From: Paracyclopina nana
Taxonomy: Eukaryota; Arthropoda; Copepoda; Cyclopoida; Cyclopettidae
DNA length: 64,000 nt
Reading direction: 5' to 3'
NCBI GenBank assembly: GCA_019096065.1
Contig: JAGUCH010000002.1
Location: forward strand, 5,468,501-5,532,500
The notes under the pieces were generated by a model. That model worked only from the letters and a program-made list of their open reading frames with translations. It was not told where the DNA came from and ran no database searches. Below are positions 40,677 through 49,670 of the stretch, piece after piece (position 1 is the stretch's first letter; each line of letters opens with the position of its first letter). Position numbers and translations under genes: made by a program.

Positions 40677-40907
40677 TGTCGACGCTGCTGTTCAAATTGC
40701 CGCGCCGTTTTCTATGCTGAGAATTTAGCTATTTTCTGTATTACTAAGAATTCTTCCTCAGTTAGAACCGAACCGCTGAATAAAGCATTTGATTTGTATT
40801 CTGGATTTCAATGTCTTATATTTCAAGATCATCCTTGGAAACTTTATTTTATTCATCTTTGACTCTTTATTATCAAGCTTGGGCTGAAGATCGAGCCACC
40901 GTAGACA
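40677..40907 (+). repeat. 3' LTR of the BEL/Pao element
   Basis: 231 bp, identical by eye to the left LTR, followed by ATCAT. Confidence 0.95.
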
Positions 40908-42835
40908 ATCATTCATGATTTCTTCTTCTAAAAGCATGAGATTGCTACAAAAATGAATCATTCCATACATAGCACATCGCATTGGTATGTTCTTGATCTT
41001 TTTTAAAAAACATAGTGGTGAAGAAATACAAAATGAATCGCGGCGCGCTATATGTGAGCTAAAAAATAGCTCAGATTAACCTTTGCTTTGTGTTTTTTAT
41101 CTTTCTGTTGACTCATTTGCCAAATTTAATTGCACTGGAAATGACAATTAACAAAAATGTGCTCAATCGCCTTTAACCTTTTGAAAATCGTTGGTTTAAT
41201 CATCTTTCTCATGGAACCTTACAAAATTTTGCACAAACTACCATTAAAGTTTGCGGTCTGCTGGGAAGTAGCTTCTTTGCCAAAAAATACCATTTCACCG
41301 GCTTGGTGATGCATGGGAATAAGTTAAGTCGGAATAAGCTTTAGAATAGGAGGACGATTGCGTTACTTTTTTGGACTAGTCAGCTTGACTTTGACTTAAA
41401 CATATAATCCTAATTCATAATTTTTTTTACAAATAGATTACAAATTCAAAGCTTGCCCTACGACAAAAGAATTTTTAAATCATGTATTTTAAGTGTAGAA
41501 GAAAGGAAAATATGCCTTGGGGGTTTTCTCACCCTTACATATTCGCATGCGCAGCAAGTAACGCTCGGATTTCAAATGAAGGAAATATTTAAACAGTTGT
41601 AATTTGGGATTTGATAGTGCTTGATTAAAGGCTAGAAGCTTTGCCACATTCTCGCATTATTATACCCAATGGCACTCTACAATGCGAGCATATTTAAAAA
41701 AATAATTTTCAATTATGTTCATTCTTCCAAATTTTCCAGAGGTTAGCTTGTCTGAGATGCTCGGTTGAACACAGCATATATCTGCAAATAAAAACGCATT
41801 GTACTTTCAAGGTAGGTAATCATGGCTCTATCTAACAATTATGCTGTTTGTAGCCTATTCGTATTTAAATCGCTGATTGGTACTCATCGAGCGTTCATAG
41901 AGCCTCATGAACTGTTAGCGTCACTAAAATTAGGCAGAACTATTCAAATTTTTGAATGGATTTAGGGACCAGTACTTAAAAAGAAACAAATTGCAAAGCT
42001 GAAACCGTTTTAGGTATTTTTGTACCTGTAGATGGCCAGACCAGAGACTTATATAGAAAGAGAAGTGCTACTTCTTGCATTCTCACTGCACGCGAGCGCG
42101 CGCCAAGTGCTACTAGAGATTTTGAAAACATTTGGGTCAGCTGTTCTAATAAAATAGTCAGGGGGCTGCAATGATCCAGAAAGGAAAACGCCAACTGGCA
42201 CCTCTGTTTTACAACTTTAAATTCCTAATAGTTGTGAAAATATTTATAAAAGACAAAAGATAGCCCTAGCAAAATTGAGCACCTCGTAAAATAGGACTAT
42301 TTTGGCTAAGTGGACTCATTTAGGAGTTATTAGCAACCAAAAGTCTGCCCCGGCCCAAATTCAGGTAGCCGCGACCAAAATTCCATTGTAGTCTCTTTTG
42401 GAGCGTGCAGCAGATCTGCAAACGCACCCCCTTAAGCCTCGCCCAGTAGCACTTCTCTTGTTATATAAGTCTCTGGGCCAGACCTTATTGAGTCTCATTG
42501 CTTGCTAGTTTTCTCCATGCTTGCTTGCTTGAGTTCATTGAATCAACTTTATCAAATTAAATGCGAAAAGGTTGGGTGAGTCGGAAGAATTCCGATCCAC
42601 GGCCCATCTTTTTGAGGCGGATGTAAGCAAAGGTTTCTTACTTGAACCGTCAAGATTTACACTTTTGAGCTCGAACTCTGCCTTCGAAAACTTGGTCTCT
42701 AACTTGCTTGATCTTCAACAAGATGAATCATTTTTACGCTTTTCTGTTGATTTGAGTAAAAATTGGTCCCTTTTTTTGATTCCTCATCAACAGGTGTGTG
42801 TAAACGACGTGTACAGTTGTCATTTCACGAACAAA
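40908..42835. other. Intergenic, with an inverted-repeat element near UROD
   Basis: 1.9 kb of A/T-rich DNA between the BEL/Pao element and UROD. No supported gene. The inverted-repeat element is listed separately. UROD's frame is open for about 260 nt upstream of its ATG but has no earlier ATG. Confidence 0.5.
42034..42484. mobile_element. About 450-bp inverted-repeat element (MITE-like)
   Basis: CCAGAGACTTATATAGAAAG (42041 on) and AGAAGTGCTACT recur as the reverse complement at 42447-42476, with a few differences. The arms are about 33 bp. The interior has no ORF. No target duplication was recognised. The right arm contains TTATATAAG, which lies about 375 bp upstream of the UROD ATG. Confidence 0.55.
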
Positions 42836-44123
42836 ATGGTGAGAATTTACTTGCAACTTATTTGACAGCTTCCTAGAAAATGGCATTGCATTGCAGGCTG
42901 ATTTCCCATTACTGAAAAACGACCGAATTTTACGTGCTGCACGAGGCCTGGACGTGGACAGGGTTCCAGTCTGGGTAATGCGACAGGCTGGCAGATATTT
43001 ACCAGAATTTCAAGAGGTTCGTAGCAAACATGACTTTTTCACCGTTTGCCAAACTCCGGAATTGGCATGTGAAGTGACGCTACAGCCCATTCGAAGATTT
43101 GATCTGGATGCTGCAATTATTTTCTCTGACATTCTCGTGATTCCTCAAGCCTTGGGAATGGAGGTTTTGATGAAACCCAAGGAGGTACTAATAGCTTCAT
43201 TTAGTGTAATCGTCATTGTATGAGCTGAATTGATAGGGTCCAGTTTTCACCAAGCCTCTCTCGAGTCCAGATGATTTAAGCACACTGAGCTCAGCGTCAA
43301 CAGCTTTGCCCAAGTTGCAATATGTATTCGATGCCATAACCTTGACTAGGCACAAGTTGGAGGGCAAAGTTCCCCTCCTCGGATTCACCGGAGCCCCAGT
43401 AAGGTTAAAGCTATTGCGATTCCTAGGATGGCTCTTTATTCGATACTTTTTTCAGTGGACTCTGATGAGCTATATGATTGAAGGAGGCGGCTCCAGAACT
43501 CAGAGCAAGTCCAAAAAATGGCTGTTCAATCACAAGAGCTCAAGCCACCAGTTGCTCCAATTGTTGACTGATGTTTCTGTGGATTACTTAGTTGCTCAAG
43601 TCAAAGCTGGAGCTCAAATGCTGCAAGTTTTCGAATCTCATGCCGAGTTTCTCGGACACGACTTGTTTAACCAGTTTTGCCTACCCTACCTGGCGCAAAT
43701 TTGCGTCAGAGTCAAGGAGAGCCTCAAAAAAGCTGGAATCGAGCCTGTTCCTATGGTCCGTTCTTTTCAGTGGGTTTATAATTGTTATAGTTGATGTTTC
43801 TTCCGTTTTAGACTGTGTTTGCTAAGGGAGGCCACTATGCACTGAAAGATCTCTGTGATTCTGGCTATGATGTTGTTGGTCTTGATTGGACCATAGATCC
43901 TTGCTCAGCCAGACAAGTGTCTGGTGACAAGGTTACCCTTCAAGGTAACCTTGATCCTTGCGCTCTCTATGCTCCCAAAGAGGAGCTCGAACAGATGGTT
44001 GCTGAAATGGGGGCCAAGTTTGGCTCTAATAAGCGATGGATAGCCAATCTTGGCCATGGCATTTATCCAGACATGGACCCTGAATCTATGACAACGTTTG
44101 TCAACGCAATTCACAAACTCTAA
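42836..44123 (+). CDS. UROD: Uroporphyrinogen decarboxylase
   Basis: Five coding exons: 42836-42838 (the ATG alone), 42897-43184, 43237-43398, 43456-43755 and 43812-44123; 354 aa (human 367). Starting at a lone ATG before the first intron is unusual but the phase is exact and gives [10 protein letters not shown]. Signatures: [15 protein letters not shown] (substrate-binding Arg), [15 protein letters not shown] (catalytic Asp), GFTGAP joined to [13 protein letters not shown], and [15 protein letters not shown] near the end. The cytosolic enzyme removes four carboxyl groups from uroporphyrinogen III to make coproporphyrinogen III in haem synthesis. The donor of exon 4 is GTCCGT, weaker than the others. 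No frame problems. Confidence 0.96.
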
Positions 44124-44467
44124 TCTGACTGATGGTATTTTTACTTACTCTCATTTTTTGCGGTTAAAGTATTTTTGTTACACTGAAATACATTTATGTT
44201 AGTTGGCTGATATTATATGGCTAATCATGACGCTCGATATTAGTCTTTGGTGGATATTTTAACGCCGCTAATCAGGATCTTTAGAAAGCTCAAATCAAGG
44301 TTGAATGCACAAAACTGTTGGGCTATTTTCTATTGACAAAATAGCTAATAGGAGGCAATTTGGAATAATGGGGAAAAGAGATTACAATTCCTTGCATAAG
44401 GGGGTATTTTAATTTTGAAGCATTTTCCACTCACGCGATGCCAACTCACCTGCAGCTAATTTTCGGA

Positions 44468-44654
44468 AAAAAGGGCTAACTTTTTTTATTTCATAGGCAA
44501 GTTGCTAGGATGACCAGGAAAAGAGATACAGAGGGACAATTTTTCAAGTAGCAAAACATTTGTAACAATTTAATATAAAGTTTGGCACTCCATATCTCCT
44601 TTCCTGACCATTCTAGCGATTTGCTTATGAAATAAAAAAAAAGTTAGCCCTTTT
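44468..44654. mobile_element. 187-bp hairpin MITE
   Basis: Left arm 44468-44526 (aaaagggctaacttttttta ... ccaggaaaagagat) and right arm 44593-44654 are reverse complements over about 60 bp with few mismatches, leaving a 66-bp loop. Single-strand folding would give a long hairpin. No coding. Confidence 0.75.
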
Positions 44655-44745
44655 GATTTTAAGAGAAGTCTTTAAAGCTCCTCTTAGCGAAAAAAGAAAG
44701 ACGAAGAGAGGTAGAGGTTTTTTAAGAGTTTACGTTATGAGAAGG

Positions 44746-44874
44746 GATAGGCCAGGATTTTAAAACTACCACCAAACGAACCCTTTGGACATAAGCTTTC
44801 AGAAAATATATAGGTTTAGGGGTGGTTGACGAAGTCTAGGTTAGGTTTTCTCTCAAGTCAATGTGGTTGGAAAA
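44746..44874 (+). repeat. Dispersed repeat, copy 2
   Basis: Related to 27681-27815 in the same orientation, with substitutions and small indels throughout, so an old family. Confidence 0.6.
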
Positions 44875-45239
44875 CCAATTTATGAGTAGGTGATTACTAC
44901 TTTAGTATTTTTTTAACTTGAAGCTAGAGAAGAGGTTGGGCCAATTATTATAAAACCAAAAGTTCCGCGTAAAAGTTCCGCTGTGTTTACAAACAATGCG
45001 TAGCGTTGGCCAAAGCTGAGAGGTTGCGTCATCCTTCAGAACAAAAGACTCCTGACAGTTCAGCCGACCGCAGTGGCTTCAAAAAAAGGCCAATGACCTT
45101 CCGTGGCCTTCGAATGAACAAAGTGCCTCGATTTTTTGCCAGGCCTTCCCTACTTTTTGCTCAAACAGGCCTATGATCAGGCCAAGGTCAGAAAAGTTTT
45201 TGTGGCGTCCTTTGTGACAGGAATCTCTCATCGAGCAAG

Positions 45240-46993
45240 ATGATCAACTCAGTCATTGGTCGACTTTCTTGGTGGAAGGTCTTGCCAATACACCCCTCTA
45301 GAATGGGCTCCTCCTACCAGCCCTTGCTTCCAACCTCCAGATCCCGTTCAATGCCGACAGCTGCAAGCTTTCTGCCAGGCCCCAACGTTTCTTCGTTCAG
45401 GTAACTTTCAATTTTACACTGAATACATTTTACAGCTTTCCATTAGTGAAATTGTGTTTAATGAAGCCATCGTACTTTTAAAGATTGAAGGCAAAATTGG
45501 CTAAAAAAATCTTTAAAACTCCTCTGCGAGCGGTTCAAAAAAATTGCATAAGACCAGCAACGAATCTGAATTTTATTTGTATTCTCTTAGATGCATGATT
45601 CACAAGCCAAATGATTCTTACCGTGAATCGGAAACAAAGACTTTTTCTTTTAAGCTAATTAGCACTCTTCATTAGCGTCATTGCTGTCAATCAAAGAGCT
45701 CTAAGCATAAAAAGATTTCTTTGTTCCCCCCAAAATTAAGTCTTTCTTGCTTTCAGTTCTAAATCCGATTCTTCGCCTGATGAAGTCGACGATGCATCTA
45801 CGGTTATATTCAAACCCAAACTCAACTACGATAATAAGAAAGACTCAAAGGAGCCGGGAGGCAAAAGAAAATTAGGCATTTTCCTTGCTGCAGCCGCGGC
45901 TGGTAGTGTTGCTGCAAGCGCCTGGTCGTATGGAGATCTTAGAGATCTCAAAGATGGAGATAAACCTCTTCTACAAGCTGCCAAAGTCATCTCTGAAGAC
46001 ATCGCCAAAGACAAGCCCAACACTCCGACACGTCGTGAAAGATTCAACTTCATCGCTGATGTCGTCGATGAGACGGGCGCTTCTCTAGTCTACATTGAAA
46101 TTAAAGACCTGCACGTACGTGACTATTTCACTGGAGAACCAACAACGGCCTCCACTGGCTCTGGTTTCATAGTCAAAGAGGATGGCCTCATCCTTACCAA
46201 CGCCCACGTTGTCGCAGGAAAACCAAGAGCCTCGATTCAAGTTAGGCTGCAAGATGGACGCAACTTTCTTGGTACAGTGGAAGACGTTGATATGAAGTCT
46301 GACTTAGCCACCGTGAGGATTCCTTGCAAAAATCTCCCTGTCATGCAATTGGGAAACTCATCCAACATACGCCCAGGGGAATTTGTGATCGCCATGGGTT
46401 CGCCGTTGGCTTTGAGCAATACCATCACTACCGGGGTCGTATCGTCTGTGGCCAGAAACCGAAAAGAGCTGGGCATTCGAAACCGCGATGTTCCCGAGTA
46501 CATTCAGACTGATGCAGCCATCACCTTTGGAAATAGTGGAGGCCCCCTCATCAATCTGGACGGAGAAGCCATAGGCATCAACTCAATGAATGTCAGTCCA
46601 GGAATCTCCTTTGCGATCCCCATTGATTATGCAAAGGAATTTTTGCAAAAGTCAGAACAGAGGAAGAAGTCTGGAGCTTTGAAAACCATGGCAAGGAAGC
46701 GAAGGTTTATGGGCATCACTATGTTGGCAATCACTGCCCAAATTGTTGGGGACCTGAGGACCAAAATGCATATTCCAAGCGACGTTAACCATGGCATCGT
46801 CATATTTAGAATCGTCACAGGATCTCCAGCGGACAAAGCTGGCCTTCAGCCGGGTGACATAATCACCCACATTAACGGAGAGGAAATGCACAAATCTGGC
46901 GATGTTTATGAGCTATTGGAGACAAACGAAGACTTGCACATTACTGCCATTCGAGGCAGTGTCACCATGCATGTGACAGTCAGGCCAGAATAA
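45240..46993 (+). CDS. HTRA2: Mitochondrial serine protease HTRA2/Omi
   Basis: Two exons, 45240-45400 and 45757-46993, 465 aa (human 458). The first 50 residues are Ser/Arg-rich without acids, as in a mitochondrial presequence. A membrane segment (LGIFLAAAAAGSVAASAW, residues 93-110) precedes the protease. Catalytic triad: His in LTNAHVVAG (about 203), Asp in KSDLATV (about 235), Ser in FGNSGGPLI (about 313). A C-terminal PDZ domain starts near GIVIFRIVTGSPADKAGLQP and ends GSVTMHVTVRPE. HTRA2 degrades misfolded proteins in the intermembrane space and, once released, can promote apoptosis. No AVPS-type IAP-binding motif is obvious after the membrane segment. The 356-nt intron is long for this region. 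Confidence 0.95.
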
Positions 46994-47083
46994 TTGGTCA
47001 ATATTTTGCTCATATAGTCTATTTTTGGAAATCTTGATTCATCCTTCTTAGAAAGTATATTTGTAAAATCTTCTAAATTTTGC

Positions 47084-47089
47084 AATAAA
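47084..47089 (+). terminator. Poly(A) signal of HTRA2
   Basis: AATAAA 90 nt after the HTRA2 stop. HTRA2 and the MoaC gene converge with 115 bp between stops, so the 3' UTRs probably overlap. Confidence 0.6.
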
Positions 47090-47108
47090 ATGAAATGTGT
47101 ATTCTCAA

Positions 47109-47681
47109 TCAGAATGGATTTGTGAATGCGCCGCTCTTTCCACCACTTTTTTCAAGCAGACATATGTCTTTAATCACTATGGCCTTATTGACAGCTTTGC
47201 ACATATCGTAGACGGTGAGAGCAGCAATCGAAGCACCTGTGAGCGCCTCCATTTCAACGCCCGTTCTAGCTACACATTTGGCCTCGCACTCAACGATAAC
47301 ACTGTTGTTGAACTCGTCCAAGCTTAATTTGACATTGACCTTGGTCAAGGCCAAGGGATGACAAAGCGGGATGAGATCTGAGGTTTTTTTAGCCCCCAAG
47401 ATCCCGGCTATCTGCGCTACACTGAGCACATCTCCTTTTTTCATCGAGTTGGCTTTGATCAGAGCAAAAACTTGCGAGCCAACCTCAACTGTAGCCCTGG
47501 CCTTGGCCGACCTTCTACTCGATTCTTTGTCTCCCACGTCAACCATGGAAGCCTTGCCACTCTCATCTACGTGAGATAGAGACCTTTCGTAGTGTTCTTC
47601 ATACGAGCTCTTGTATTTGTCGTAGTAATCGCATCTAGTTCTTCCACTTTGTGTTAGAAACGCTGAGCGCGTTTTCAGCAT
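47109..47681 (-). CDS. moaC: MoaC, cyclic pyranopterin monophosphate synthase (molybdenum cofactor)
   Basis: 190 aa from the ATG at 47681. Residues 1-28 (MLKTRSAFLTQSGRTR) are basic and acid-free, like a mitochondrial presequence. The MoaC domain then shows ASMVDVGDKESSRRSAKAR, AKKTSDLIPLCHPLAL, GVEMEALTGASIAALTVYDM and the C-terminal LLEKSGGKSG. MoaC turns the MoaA product (3',8-cyclo-7,8-dihydro-GTP) into cPMP. In most animals this domain is the second half of MOCS1; no MoaA domain is present here. The start lies inside the last exon of VIPAS39, overlapping it by 47 nt in another frame on the same strand. Alternatively the mRNA starts past the VIPAS39 stop, or the gene is read from a shared transcript. 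Confidence 0.85.
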   Translation of the reverse strand: MLKTRSAFLTQSGRTRCDYYDKYKSSYEEHYERSLSHVDESGKASMVDVGDKESSRRSAKARATVEVGSQVFALIKANSMKKGDVLSVAQIAGILGAKKTSDLIPLCHPLALTKVNVKLSLDEFNNSVIVECEAKCVARTGVEMEALTGASIAALTVYDMCKAVNKAIVIKDICLLEKSGGKSGAFTNPF

Positions 47682-49586
47682 AAAACCACTCGCGCGACTG
47701 AGGCACCAGCTTGGCCTTGTAGGCCTCAAGGCCAATCCGATCACGATTGGCCACGTAGACATCGACAACGACGGAGTGTACACCTAGCTTTTTAGCCAGA
47801 ATCTCGCGCTCATCAATAGGCTCAACAAGAACCAGAAATGTTTGCAGGGAATCTGCTGTGGCTCCGTGACTGTGCAAAAGTTTGACAGCTTGAGCAACGT
47901 CAATGTCACCCCTGGCTTTGCGACCACCGAGCCAGCCTTTAGTCAAAATCAGGTCCTCGCAGTCCTTCCACTGAAATCGGGATGCTCTGGCTGCAGTAGC
48001 CACCCAAACTGATTGCTTTTCTGTGAGCTTGTGGACTTTTTTCAATCCCAGAGGAGAGGAGAGGAGATTTTCAGGCTCACCAAAATGGAAATAATTAAGG
48101 TAAAGTAAGGCCTCAAGAACGGTTGAATCGGCAGTCAACTTTGGCACGTTGGGTTGGTTTAGCCTCTGCGATATTTCTGCGTTTTGAGCATCAGACCCAA
48201 TTACAGGGCTCAGCCGTTCTAGCAAATGCACGTGTTCTGCAAAAAATAGAGCAACAAATCTTTTATTTGTTGGAATTATTTTAGAGTAGCAATTCCATTT
48301 TTTGCATAGCAGAAAAATAACAGCTAATAAAAATATAAAAATAAATTATGAGAATAATATTTAATTTTTGTTTGTGTTGCCTTTATTTTTGGCAGAATTC
48401 GAGCTTTTAAATCAAATTATCGTCCAAATAAACTCAGGCTAGTGCTTTTCTACCTAAGAATCACTCAGCGCTATTTTAGGCCGCTAACGCATTTCTTGTA
48501 AAATGTAAAAAAAAAAAAATTTCTTGCTATTAATCTTGTTTGAGGAAACATATCAGCTAAAAGTTCATGTAGATCTAAAGACTAAGGAGAAATTCTATTA
48601 AGAAGCTACCTATAAGATGGCTGGAATCTGTATGTCGGTGGAAGTTGGTTTGTAGTAAGGCCTTGATTCGCTTGACACGATCGTCAACGCTCTTGAGTTG
48701 AAGAGCCTGTTGATAGGACACAATGGCGGCCTCTTCGTACCTTCCAGAGGCTGTCAAAAGGTCGCTCAGTTCCTGGAAAGATCTCCTCTTTTCGTAATAG
48801 GACACCAAATGGTTCACAGCGGCTGGCCTTGTGGCAAGAATTTCATGTAGCTTGAATCTGGACAGCGTCTGAGTGAGAAACAGCGCCACCTAAGCAAACA
48901 ACATGGACAGCGGGTCATAGGGTACAAATCGTCAAATTACTTACAGCTAATATGGCGTTGCCATCACCTAAGGCCAAGGCCTCGTCTATAAGAGCAGTTT
49001 TGTCGGTGAAAGATTTGTACAGCTCTAGTGAGTAGGGCTGTCCAAAAAATATGTTCTTGACAGTTTCCTTGGGATGCAGAGGCGTAAATCTGGCAGCATG
49101 AATCTTCTCAATTTGCCTCCTTGCTTGGGCCAAGTCAGCTCTGAGCGTTTTCGGATCGTTAGACACGACAGCTTCGCCGGAAGATGATCCAATGACGTCA
49201 GATATGCTCAAGCCTCGTTCCTGACGGTCCAACCGAGCAGCATATGCCGCGGTGGCAGTTCGCACTCGATCAGTGATTACTCTGGAAGATGATCCAGAGC
49301 TCGATCCAATAGCAGAGTCGAACGAAATAACAACTTCGTTTTCCTCCTTTCCTCCAAGAGAGTTGGCCGCTAAAGTTTGCGCTTGATACTTAGCCAAATC
49401 TTGAAATGGGGTCTGAAAATGTTTTCCTCGCATAACTTGGCTTTTACCTATGATAAGTTGCCCTAAAATTACCTCGTCGTCGTCTTCAAACTTGAAGCCT
49501 TTGATTTTAGATGATTGCCAGTCGTCATCCTCGTCATCAAAGCTGAACCCTTTGCTCTTGAGGCCTTCGTCTTTATACTCAGCCAT
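47635..49586 (-). CDS. VIPAS39: VIPAS39/SPE-39, VPS33B-interacting trafficking protein
   Basis: Four exons: 49473-49586, 48945-49412, 48610-48889 and 47635-48236, 487 aa (human 493). The first intron (60 nt) is a multiple of three without a stop, so an unspliced reading would add 20 residues. N-terminus: repeated FSFDDEDDDWQSSKIKGFKF, the acidic start typical of this family. Middle: TALIDEALALGDGNAILA joined to VALFLTQTLSRFKLHEIL. C-terminus: SSPLGLKKVHKLTEKQ, DLILTKGWLGGRKARGDIDV and the conserved final SNTKWKN. The protein binds VPS33B in the CHEVI complex and guides endosome-lysosome and recycling traffic. BRF1 lies 85 bp upstream on the same strand. Confidence 0.93.
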
Positions 49587-49659
49587 AAACGTAGACTAGA
49601 AGAAAAATACGTAGATTTAATTCTTTAATATAAAAGCTTCAAAGGCTGAAGGGACTTTT

Positions 49660-49665
49660 TTTATT
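49660..49665 (-). terminator. Poly(A) signal of BRF1
   Basis: AATAAA on the minus strand six bases past the BRF1 stop codon, within the 85-bp gap to VIPAS39. It is unusually close to the stop; a longer 3' UTR overlapping VIPAS39 is possible. Confidence 0.45.
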
Positions 49666-49670
49666 CATCT

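Larger units (their letters stand above)
29728..40907 (+). mobile_element. Complete BEL/Pao LTR retrotransposon with an extra 1,097-codon ORF
   Basis: 11,180 bp, with LTRs identical by eye over 231 bp and an ATCAT duplication, so a recent insertion. Order: LTR, primer site, gag, TGA, protease, RT, RNase H, integrase, a third large ORF, polypurine tract, LTR. Base composition matches the host. There is one frame break inside RT. It inserted upstream of the Gly-rich gene, on the opposite strand, and only 3 kb from the gypsy-type element. Confidence 0.95.
44124..45239. other. Intergenic region rich in repeats
   Basis: 1.1 kb between UROD and HTRA2, holding a hairpin element and a copy of a dispersed repeat, both listed. 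No gene seen. Confidence 0.6.

Noticed and set aside
42572..42835. In-frame upstream extension of UROD
   Set aside because: The frame is open but has no ATG before 42836, and the residues do not resemble UROD.
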